DNA of 64,000 nt from JAFAZJ01 sp050183765. Its GTDB lineage: Bacteria > Pseudomonadota > Alphaproteobacteria > Reyranellales > Reyranellaceae. Below the pieces are notes generated by a model. That model worked only from the letters and a program-made list of their open reading frames with translations, was not told the origin of the DNA and did no database searches. The stretch covers positions 1 through 64,000 of the forward strand of contig JBFXAZ010000001.1 of NCBI GenBank assembly GCA_050183765.1, given 5' to 3'. Both the position numbers and the translations under genes were made by a program. Shown in pieces: positions 1-7,382 of the stretch; within the stretch, counting starts at the first letter, position 1, and every line of letters starts with the position of its first letter.

Positions 1-64
1 ATCGCTGTTCGCTCCCGCCACGGCATCGAACCACTCCTTCCGATCCTTGCTCCCATCGGAAAAA

Positions 65-105
65 GTGTCTTCGATGTCCCCGAACGGGTGTCCTCGATGT
101 CCCCG
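65..105. repeat. imperfect 18-bp direct repeat upstream of gnd
   Basis: The unit GTGTCTTCGATGTCCCCG at 65-82 recurs at 88-105 with one substitution, 23 bases (about two helical turns) apart. It lies just before the sugar-acid genes and could be a regulator site or chance. The remaining 5' sequence of the window (1-171) holds no gene that I can support. Confidence 0.35.
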
Positions 106-171
106 GTCCATACACGGGGGAAGGCAGCGTGGGCTTTACCGAGCCGTCGTTCGCACGCTATCACGGCTCCC

Positions 172-1599
172 ATGCGATCGTCGGCATTGGGCCTGATGGG
201 CCTCGGCGTCATGGGCGCCAACCTCGCGCGCAACCTCGCCCGCAATGGCGCGCGGTTGGCATTGTTCGATACCGCCCGGGGCGTGGCCGGGCCGCTGGCC
301 AAGGATATCGGCGACGCTGCTGTGGCCGCCGACGACATCGCCGGCCTGATCGAGGCGCTGCCGGCGCCGCGCAGCATCATGCTGATGGTGCCGGCCGGCC
401 AGCCGGTCGACGACGCGCTGGAGGCGCTGGGCCCGCATCTCAAAGCCGGCGACATCGTCATCGACGGCGGCAACTCCTTCTATCGCGACACGCAGCGCCG
501 GCAGATCGAGCTCGCGCGCCAGGGCGTGCACGTGCTGGGCTTCGGCGTCTCCGGCGGCGCGGAAGGGGCCCTGAAGGGCCCGGCGATCATGGCCGGCGGC
601 GAAACCGCGGCGGTGGCCTCGGTGGCACCGTTGTTCGAGGCGATCGCGGCCGAAGCGCCTGACGGCTCGGCCTGCTTCGCGCGCGTGGGCGCCGGGGCCG
701 CCGGCCATTTCGTCAAGTCGGTGCACAACGGCATCGAATACGGCCACATGCAGCTGATCGCCGAGACCTGGCATCTGCTGCGCCGCATGGTCGGCATGAG
801 CCACGAGGAGACGCGCACCATATTCGCGCGCTGGGCCGAGGGCGAGCTGTCCTCGTTCCTGATGGAATGCGCGGTGCAGGTGCTCGACACGCGCGACCCC
901 GAGACCGGCGTGCCGGTGATCGAGCGCATCGTCGACACCGCGGAGCAGAAGGGAACCGGTCAGTGGACCGCGAACGCCGCGCTCAACTACGGCGTGGCCG
1001 CGCCGACCCTGGCCGAGGCGGTGCATGCACGCTGCCTGTCGGCGCTGAAGGCCGAGCGTCTGGCGAACGAGACGGCGCTGGGCCCCTCGACGATGGCGTT
1101 CGCCGGCGACCGCGTGGCGCTGGTCGCGGCGCTGGGTCGGGCGCTGCTGGCGGCCAACATCGCGGTGCTGGCGCAGGGCTTCGCGCTGATGCGCGCGGCC
1201 GACCAGGAGGAGGGCTGGGGCATCGACCTCGCCACGGTGGCGCGGGTCTGGCGCGGCGGCTGCATCGTGCGCTCCGATCTGCTCGAGCCGATCGCCGAGG
1301 CCTGCGCGGCATTGCCGGCGGGCACCAACCTGCTGCGCGCGCCGGCGCTGTGGCGCATGGTCAGCGCCGGCGACGCCTCGTGGCGCCAGGTCGTGGTGAC
1401 GGCGATCGCGCACGGCGTGCCGGTGCCGGCCTTCTCCTCGTCCTTGTCGTATGTCGATGCGCTGCGCACCGGCCGGCTGTGGGCCGACATGATCGCCGCC
1501 CAGCGCGACGTCTTCGGCCAGCACGGTTTCACGCGGCTGGACAGGCCCGGCCGCCAGCACGCCGACTGGGCGCCCTATCAGGGCGAAGACAAGGGCTGA
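172..1599 (+). CDS. gnd: 6-phosphogluconate dehydrogenase, decarboxylating
   Basis: Oxidative decarboxylation of 6-phosphogluconate to ribulose 5-phosphate with NADP+, a cytosolic pentose phosphate step. The N-terminal Rossmann motif GLMGLGVMGANLARN is followed by the family signature VIDGGNSFYRDT, the substrate loop GFGVSGGAEGALKGP and the catalytic region KSVHNGIEYGHMQLIAE; the C-terminal half carries EQKGTGQWT. At 475 residues it matches the usual 470-residue form. The frame is open to 88, but the family's N-terminus begins right at the Rossmann fold, so the ATG at 172 is preferred; no clear ribosome binding site precedes it. The stop overlaps the start of gluconokinase by one base, which fits a joint gluconate-using operon. 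Confidence 0.95.
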   Translation: MRSSALGLMGLGVMGANLARNLARNGARLALFDTARGVAGPLAKDIGDAAVAADDIAGLIEALPAPRSIMLMVPAGQPVDDALEALGPHLKAGDIVIDGGNSFYRDTQRRQIELARQGVHVLGFGVSGGAEGALKGPAIMAGGETAAVASVAPLFEAIAAEAPDGSACFARVGAGAAGHFVKSVHNGIEYGHMQLIAETWHLLRRMVGMSHEETRTIFARWAEGELSSFLMECAVQVLDTRDPETGVPVIERIVDTAEQKGTGQWTANAALNYGVAAPTLAEAVHARCLSALKAERLANETALGPSTMAFAGDRVALVAALGRALLAANIAVLAQGFALMRAADQEEGWGIDLATVARVWRGGCIVRSDLLEPIAEACAALPAGTNLLRAPALWRMVSAGDASWRQVVVTAIAHGVPVPAFSSSLSYVDALRTGRLWADMIAAQRDVFGQHGFTRLDRPGRQHADWAPYQGEDKG

Positions 1600-2084
1600 T
1601 GACCGTCTATATCGTGATGGGCGTGTCGGGCAGCGGCAAGTCGACGGTCGGCAAGCTGATCGCGCAGAAGCTCGGCGCGCACTACGCCGAGGGCGACTCG
1701 TTCCATCCACCCGAGAACGTCGCGAAGATGCGCAGCGGCCATCCTCTCGACGACAACGACCGCGCCCCCTGGCTTGAGGCGATGGCAGCCGCGATCCGCG
1801 ACTGGAACGCCCGGAGCGAGACCGTCGTGCTGAGCTGCTCGGCCCTGAAACGCCGCTATCGCGATGTGCTGCGCACCGGCGGCGATGTGCAGTTCATCCA
1901 TTTCGCCGGCGACAAGGACCTGATCGCCAGTCGGCTCGCGGGGCGCAAGGGCCACTACATGCCGCCGAGCCTGCTCGACAGCCAGTTCGCCGCGCTCGAG
2001 CCGCCGGGCAAGGACGAGGCGATCACCATCGGCATCGACGGCACGCCCGAGGAAATCGCCGCCCGCGCCCTCGAACGCATTTGA
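1599..2084 (+). CDS. gntK: gluconokinase
   Basis: Phosphorylates D-gluconate with ATP to 6-phosphogluconate, feeding the gnd product just upstream. The 161-residue protein is full length for the small GntK family: P-loop GVSGSGKST at residues 8-16, the GDSFHPPENVAKM substrate motif, LSCSALKRRYRD and the lid region around GHYMPPSLLDSQFAALE. It starts at an ATG that shares one base with the gnd stop (TGATG), so translation is probably coupled. The pair suggests gluconate catabolism through the pentose phosphate route. Confidence 0.95.
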   Translation: MTVYIVMGVSGSGKSTVGKLIAQKLGAHYAEGDSFHPPENVAKMRSGHPLDDNDRAPWLEAMAAAIRDWNARSETVVLSCSALKRRYRDVLRTGGDVQFIHFAGDKDLIASRLAGRKGHYMPPSLLDSQFAALEPPGKDEAITIGIDGTPEEIAARALERI

Positions 2085-3151
2085 TGAACGCGCGGGTCAA
2101 TCGCTTCTATCCACGGCCACGCGGCGGCTTCTCGAACCTGACGCTGCCGTCGGGCGAGCGCGTGCTGCTGTCGCTGGCGGACGACAGCATCCGTCTGCAC
2201 AAGCTGATCGCATGGGGACGCATACCAACCCGCACGTTGTTCGTGGGGGACGCCGATCATATCAGCAACGTCGCGGCGGCCCGCGAGCCGAGACTGGCGG
2301 AACTGCCGCTCGACGCCGCCCTCGACGACATGATCGGCCGGCTGGCAAGCCTGCAGGCGGGCGAAACGATGCTGTCGTGGTGCACGCGGCTGGCGCTGAC
2401 CTCCACGGACCTCCGGGATTGCGAACGCATCTTCGCGCGGGCCGCGACGACGCCGGCCCCGCCCCGTCGGGAAAGCCAAGAGCCGGCCTGGCCACCGCCC
2501 GGACCGAATGGCGACCTGGCGATCATCCGCGTCTTCTTCGACGCCGGTTCCGGCACCTGCCTGTGGACCGGCAACAAGCGCGCCGACGACTACTATCGCG
2601 GCAGCGCCATCGAGCTGTATCGCGTACCGCTGTCCTATGACGTCGAGATCAACCTGAAGACTCTCGTCGAGGAAGAAGAGGACAGCGAGCACTGGACGGT
2701 GGAACAGCATGCGGCGTTCAAGGAACGGGCGCGGGAGTGGATCGCCCGATTGCGCGCCGAGGCCGGTCACGCCGTGGTCATCGTCAACGCCATGGATCTG
2801 GATGTGGACGGGCAGGAGAACACGTCCGACGACGTCGAGCCGCTGCCGCGCCTGCGCTTCTTCTTCGATGCCGGTTCGGGCTGCTGCATGTGGTCGGCCA
2901 ATGCCGCGGCGCGGCGCGAGATCGGCGCCTATGAGGTCAGCCTCTCCTCGCTGCCGTTGCCGCAAGCCCTGCGGGACGAGGGCGAGGCGCTGATCCAGCG
3001 CCAATACACCTCGATCGACTGGAACGATCCGTTCGGCGGCAAGCCCTGGTCGAACGCGGCACATGCGGCGTTCGACGCCGAAGCCACCGACTGGTTGGGA
3101 CGAGTCCGTACGGCGCTCGACGGCAGGGTGGTGGTCGACGACGCGCGTTAG
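2084..3151 (+). CDS. unknown protein with tandem duplicated C-terminal module
   Basis: I do not recognise the family. The ATG shares one base with the gntK stop, so it is probably cotranslated. An N-terminal part of about 145 residues is followed by two related modules of about 100 residues, near 149-245 and 258-355. Both start with R-(V/F)-F-F-D-A-G-S-G-x-C-(L/M)-W and both end with a helix of the form W(T/S)xxxHAAFxxxAxxWxxRxR. There is no signal peptide or membrane segment, so it is probably cytosolic. Its 3' end overlaps the 3' end of the convergent acyl-CoA dehydrogenase gene by four bases. Confidence 0.75.
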   Translation: MNARVNRFYPRPRGGFSNLTLPSGERVLLSLADDSIRLHKLIAWGRIPTRTLFVGDADHISNVAAAREPRLAELPLDAALDDMIGRLASLQAGETMLSWCTRLALTSTDLRDCERIFARAATTPAPPRRESQEPAWPPPGPNGDLAIIRVFFDAGSGTCLWTGNKRADDYYRGSAIELYRVPLSYDVEINLKTLVEEEEDSEHWTVEQHAAFKERAREWIARLRAEAGHAVVIVNAMDLDVDGQENTSDDVEPLPRLRFFFDAGSGCCMWSANAAARREIGAYEVSLSSLPLPQALRDEGEALIQRQYTSIDWNDPFGGKPWSNAAHAAFDAEATDWLGRVRTALDGRVVVDDAR

Positions 3152-4329
3152 TGCCCGCTGCGGCTTGCCAGGCCGCGCGCCAGGCTCCAGCGGTGCACCT
3201 CCGACGGGCCGTCGTAGATGCGGAAGGCGCGGATCTCGCGGAAGATGCGTTCGACCGGCGTGTCGCCGGTGACGCCCAGCCCGCCCAGCACCTGCACGCA
3301 GCGATCGGCGACGCGGAATAGCGCCTCCGACACGGCGACCTTCGAGACGCTCGACTCGAAGCGCGCATCGCGGCCCTGGTCGAGCACCCAGGCGCAATGC
3401 CAGATCGCCAGTCGTGCCAGGTGCAGGTCGATCAGGTTGTCGGCGAGCTGGAAGCCGACGCCCTCGTGCTCGATCAAGGTCTTGCCGAAGGCCTTGCGGC
3501 GGTTGGCGTAGTCGACGGCGATGTCGTGTGCCCGCCGCGCTGCACCCAGCCAGCGCATGCAATGCGTCAGGCGCGCCGGCGCCAGGCGCACCTGGGCGTA
3601 GCGGAAGCCGCGGCCGACCTCGCCCATCACGTCGTCCTTGTGCACGCGCAAATTCTCGAAGCGGATCACGGCGTGGCCGCCGGTCATCGACTCCTCGATG
3701 GTATCGATGACGCGCTCGGTTACGATCGCCGGGTTGGGCAGGTCGGCCATGAACATGGTGGCGCCTTTGTCGGTGCCGTCGACCGTCGTGCGCGCCATGA
3801 TGATCATCACGCCCGCGCCGTCGGCGCCGGTGATCAGCCATTTGGTGCCGTTGATCACGAAGTGATCGCCGTCGGGCACGGCCGTGGTGCTCATCGCCGA
3901 GGGATCGGAGCCGGCGCCCGGCGGCGGCTCTGTCATGGCGAAGCAGGAACGGATGTCGCCGTTGGCCAGCGGCTTGAGCCAGCGCTGCTTGTGTGCCTCC
4001 GTCGCCACCGCCTCGAGCATGTGCATGTTGCCCTCGTCGGGCGCCATGCAGTGCATCGCGATCGGCCCGAGCAGCGAGTAGCCGGCTTCCTCGAAGACGA
4101 TGGCGCGCTCGCGATGGGTCAGGCCCAGCCCGCCCCATTCCGCCGCGCATTGCGGCGACAGCAGTCCCGCCTGTCGCGCCAGCGCGTTGAGCTCGCGCCG
4201 CAGATCATCGCTGGGACCGTGCGGTGACTGCCGCGCATCCTTCTCGCGCGGGATGATCGAGTCGCGGATGAAGGCGCGCGTGCGTTCCTGCAGCTCGCGG
4301 TCGCGGTCGGTGAAGGTGAAATCGATCAT
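3148..4329 (-). CDS. acyl-CoA dehydrogenase family protein
   Basis: FAD-dependent alpha,beta-dehydrogenation of an acyl-CoA. Visible family marks are the flavin/substrate motif AMTEPPPGAGSDP, NGTKWLITGADGAG, QVLGGLGVTGDTPVERIFRE and the C-terminal YDGPSEVHRW, whose Glu aligns with the usual catalytic base. An ATG exists at 4356, but a good AGGAGAG site sits about ten bases before the ATG at 4329, giving 393 residues, a normal length. Its stop overlaps the stop of the convergent gene. The substrate chain cannot be told from sequence; this subgroup is often labelled after carnitine or branched acyl substrates. Confidence 0.9.
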   Translation of the reverse strand: MIDFTFTDRDRELQERTRAFIRDSIIPREKDARQSPHGPSDDLRRELNALARQAGLLSPQCAAEWGGLGLTHRERAIVFEEAGYSLLGPIAMHCMAPDEGNMHMLEAVATEAHKQRWLKPLANGDIRSCFAMTEPPPGAGSDPSAMSTTAVPDGDHFVINGTKWLITGADGAGVMIIMARTTVDGTDKGATMFMADLPNPAIVTERVIDTIEESMTGGHAVIRFENLRVHKDDVMGEVGRGFRYAQVRLAPARLTHCMRWLGAARRAHDIAVDYANRRKAFGKTLIEHEGVGFQLADNLIDLHLARLAIWHCAWVLDQGRDARFESSVSKVAVSEALFRVADRCVQVLGGLGVTGDTPVERIFREIRAFRIYDGPSEVHRWSLARGLASRSGH

Positions 4330-4359
4330 GCGCGGACTCTCTCCTGGGATCCTCATACT

Positions 4360-4481
4360 ACCTTCCCCCGGAGGGGGAAGGTGGCGCGAAGCGCCGGATG
4401 GGGGATGTCGAAGACGAACGCTGAACGTATTGAGGCATCCCCTATCCGCCCTTCGGGCACCTTCCCCCCTCGGGGGAAGGT
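4360..4481. repeat. paired palindromic intergenic repeat
   Basis: Two near-identical 23-bp palindromes of the form ACCTTCCCCC-n-GGGGGAAGGT occupy 4360-4382 and 4459-4481. Flanking bases extend the match, so 4360-4405 is an inverted copy of 4437-4481 with few changes and a 31-base spacer. It fills the gap after the DUF6880-like gene and before the acyl-CoA dehydrogenase gene, both on the minus strand, and could fold into a large cruciform or act as a terminator. It resembles dispersed intergenic palindromes known from alphaproteobacterial genomes. Confidence 0.75.
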
Positions 4482-4488
4482 AAGGCGT

Positions 4489-5934
4489 CTACGTCGAAGC
4501 GGGACGATCGAGCTCGCGGTAGCGCGACCAGAAGGCGTCGCGGCGAGGGTAGCGCAGGCGCAGCGCGTCGACCCAGCCGTCATGCGTCTCGCTGTCCGCC
4601 CCCGGTGGCAGGTCGCGCATCTCGACCATGGCATGGGCGAGCGCGGCGTAGTGGTGGGAAAAGCCGCTGTCGAGGATGGTGGGCGCGGCGGCGCGGACCA
4701 GCGCCACGGCCTGCGCGGGATGGCTTTCGCGCAGGCGCGTGGCCGCGTCGAGCAGCGCGTCGGGTGGCACCGGCCTCAGCTCGGCCAGCCGCGAATCGAC
4801 CAGCGCGGCCGCCGTATCGAGCGCTGGCCAGGAGACGAGGAAGCCGAGCGCCTCGCCGGCCGAACGGTGCCCGGCGACCTGCGCGACGATGCGCTTCTCG
4901 GCCTCGGCATCGGTGAAGTCGGGCAGGCGCCTGAGGTAGTCGCGCAGCAGCGGCACGTCGAGCGTGCGCTCGAAGGTCGAAAGACGCAGCGTCTGGGCGT
5001 CGTCGCGCCGGCCCAGCGCCTCCAGCGTTTCCAGCCGCAGGGCCGTGGCATTGCGCGTGGCGCGCTCGAAGCGCGGGTTGTCGAGCCAGCTGAGCGCATC
5101 CTCGGCGCGGCCGGCGGCGAGCAGGCGCTGCGCGATCGCCGGTGCGTCGACCTCGGTGGGATGGAATTCGCTTTCGACGGCGATCAGCGCGTCGACGTCG
5201 CCCAGCGCATCGGCGATCTGACGCAGGATCTGGCGCAGCACCATGGCACGCACGCGCGAATCGTAGTGGCGGCCGATGGTGTGCGCCCAGCGCTGGCCGA
5301 CCGCCTCGCGCGGCAGGGCGCCGAAGGCGGCGCCGACGCGATCGGCCAGCAGGCGCAGGCCCTCCTCGCCCAGTGCGCGCTCGTAGGGGCGAATATTGAT
5401 TGCGTGCTCCCGATCCTGTTCGATGCGGCCGATGACCCACTCGACCACGTCGCCGATGTCGCGCGCCGGGTGCTTTCCCCAGAGGCCGGCGAGATCGTCC
5501 TCCGCCTTGTCGAAGGCGGCGGCGAGGGCACTGCTGGCACTGACGAGCTCGAGGATCGCCGGCGCCATGGCGATGAAGCGGCGCAGCAGGCCGATGGCGC
5601 GACCGGGCAGGGTGGGGGCGACGTCGTCGACGATCACGTCGCGCAGCGAGGCGATCTCGTGCTCGATCTCGCGTTCGCGCGCTTCGCCGATGCGGGTGCG
5701 GCGCGAGAGGTGGGAGAGCGTGATCAGCCGCCGCTCGATCTGCTCGGCGAGCTCCTCGGCGCCGGCTTCGGCGGCGATCGCCAGCGCCAGGCGCTCGCGA
5801 AAGGCGCGGTCGCGCTTGCCCTGTTCCATCAGCAACGCGGCCAGCCGTTCGGCGCCCAACCGCTCGAGGTTGGCCAGCGTGACAGATGTGGTGGAACGGC
5901 TCTTGCGTGGCGGCATGGGCTTCGATTGTGCCAT
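4489..5934 (-). CDS. DUF6880-like protein
   Basis: Function unknown. The 481-residue protein is almost entirely helical and Ala/Leu/Arg/Glu rich, with an N-terminal helix pair starting VTLANLERLGAERLAALLME that is typical of the DUF6880 family. Middle and C-terminal parts look like TPR-type helical repeats (for example GRAEDALSWLDNP and GRRDDAQTLRLSTFERTLD). No signal peptide is seen. It is transcribed divergently from xdhA with a 47-base gap, and its 3' end runs into the palindromic repeat pair. The family name is from memory of its N-terminal pattern. Confidence 0.7.
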   Translation of the reverse strand: MAQSKPMPPRKSRSTTSVTLANLERLGAERLAALLMEQGKRDRAFRERLALAIAAEAGAEELAEQIERRLITLSHLSRRTRIGEAREREIEHEIASLRDVIVDDVAPTLPGRAIGLLRRFIAMAPAILELVSASSALAAAFDKAEDDLAGLWGKHPARDIGDVVEWVIGRIEQDREHAINIRPYERALGEEGLRLLADRVGAAFGALPREAVGQRWAHTIGRHYDSRVRAMVLRQILRQIADALGDVDALIAVESEFHPTEVDAPAIAQRLLAAGRAEDALSWLDNPRFERATRNATALRLETLEALGRRDDAQTLRLSTFERTLDVPLLRDYLRRLPDFTDAEAEKRIVAQVAGHRSAGEALGFLVSWPALDTAAALVDSRLAELRPVPPDALLDAATRLRESHPAQAVALVRAAAPTILDSGFSHHYAALAHAMVEMRDLPPGADSETHDGWVDALRLRYPRRDAFWSRYRELDRPAST

Positions 5935-5981
5935 GTCGGCACATCGGGACCACCTGTCAACCGCGTGCTAGGGTCGGGCGC

Positions 5982-7382
5982 ATGGCCGAGCCCATCGAGA
6001 TTGTGCTCAACGGCGAACGGCGTCGGCTCGACGGCGTGTCGCCGGCCATGACCCTGCTCGACTGGCTGCGCGGGCCCGCACGACTCACCGGCACCAAGGA
6101 AGGCTGCGCGGAGGGCGATTGCGGTGCCTGCACCGTGCTGCTGGAGACGCAGGACACCCCCCTGCCGATCAACGCCTGCCTCGCACTGGTCGGCCAGATG
6201 CACGGTCGCGCGATCCGCACCGTCGAAGGGCTGCGCGGGGCCGACGGCTCGCCGCATCCGGTGCAGCGCGCCCTGGCCGAAAGCGACGGCACGCAATGCG
6301 GCTTCTGCACGCCCGGCATCGTGATGAGCGCCGTGGCCTTCGCCTGCGGCGGCGAGCCGGCGGAGCCCGACCTGATCCACGACGCGCTGGCAGGCAATCT
6401 CTGCCGTTGCACCGGCTATCGGCCTATCGTCGAGGCGGTGGCGCGCTGCGCGCAATCGCCGGAACCATGGCAAACCATGGCAATCGGCGCGGGCGATACC
6501 GCCTCGCGACAGTTCGATGGCGCCAGCATCCTGCATGCCCCTCGCTCGCTGGCCGAGCTGCTGCAACTGCGCGCCCGGTATCCGGATGCCTGGCTCCTCG
6601 CCGGCGGCACCGACCTCGGGGTCAGGATCAGCCACGACCGGGAGGTCCCGCAGCGCATCATCCATGTCGCCGGTGTGCCCGAGCTTAACCTATTGGCGGT
6701 GCACGCGAATCGACTGGAAATCGGCGCCGCCACGACCTACCGGCAATTCCTGCCGACCACAGCAAACCACAGCAAGCCGTTCGCCGAGATGATCCGCCGG
6801 CTGGGCTCGCGGCAAATCCGGGCGATGGGCACCATGGGCGGCAATCTCGGCACCGCCTCGCCGATCGGCGACACCCCGCCGGTGCTGCTGGCGCTGGGCG
6901 CGACGCTGCTTCTGGCGTCGGTGCGCGGGCGGCGGGTCGTCCCGATCGACGACTACTTCCTCGGCTATCGCAAGACGGCGCTGGCGGCCGACGAGATCAT
7001 CGTCGCCATCGACATGCCGCTACCGGACGCCGACGAGATCTTCCACGTCGACAAGGTCTCCAAGCGCCGCGACCAGGACATCTCCGCCGTGCTGGGCGCC
7101 TACCGGCTGCGCATTGCCGACGGCGTCGTGCAGAGCGCGCGGCTGGCCTTTGGCGGCATGGCCGCGACGCCGGCGCGCGCGACGCATGCCGAGGCGGCCC
7201 TGATCGGCGCGAAGTGGAGCGAGGCCACGGTCGAGCGCGCGGCTGAGGCACTGGCCGACGACTTCAAGCCGCTGGACGACTGGCGCGCCAGCGCCGGCTA
7301 TCGTCTGGCGGTCGCCGGCAATCTGCTGCGCCGGCTGTATCTGCGCTCGGCCGGCGTCGCGGTGGAGCTCGACGCGCTATGA
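5982..7382 (+). CDS. xdhA: xanthine dehydrogenase small subunit (2Fe-2S and FAD)
   Basis: Electron-transfer half of xanthine dehydrogenase. Residues 1-80 form a plant-type ferredoxin domain with cysteines in EGCAEGDCGACTV; residues 100-160 hold the second cluster motifs QCGFCTPG and NLCRCTGYRP. The rest is the CO-dehydrogenase-type FAD domain with LLAGGTDLGV and GTMGGNLGTASPIGD. It has 466 residues from the ATG at 5982; the open frame extends upstream, but the family starts at this point. The stop overlaps xdhB in ATGA, so the subunits are translationally coupled. Confidence 0.93.
   Translation: MAEPIEIVLNGERRRLDGVSPAMTLLDWLRGPARLTGTKEGCAEGDCGACTVLLETQDTPLPINACLALVGQMHGRAIRTVEGLRGADGSPHPVQRALAESDGTQCGFCTPGIVMSAVAFACGGEPAEPDLIHDALAGNLCRCTGYRPIVEAVARCAQSPEPWQTMAIGAGDTASRQFDGASILHAPRSLAELLQLRARYPDAWLLAGGTDLGVRISHDREVPQRIIHVAGVPELNLLAVHANRLEIGAATTYRQFLPTTANHSKPFAEMIRRLGSRQIRAMGTMGGNLGTASPIGDTPPVLLALGATLLLASVRGRRVVPIDDYFLGYRKTALAADEIIVAIDMPLPDADEIFHVDKVSKRRDQDISAVLGAYRLRIADGVVQSARLAFGGMAATPARATHAEAALIGAKWSEATVERAAEALADDFKPLDDWRASAGYRLAVAGNLLRRLYLRSAGVAVELDAL

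Noticed and set aside
136..1710. Long open frame on the minus strand across gnd
   Set aside because: It is the high-GC mirror of gnd: Arg/His/Ala-rich, no family motif, and gnd on the other strand is unmistakable.
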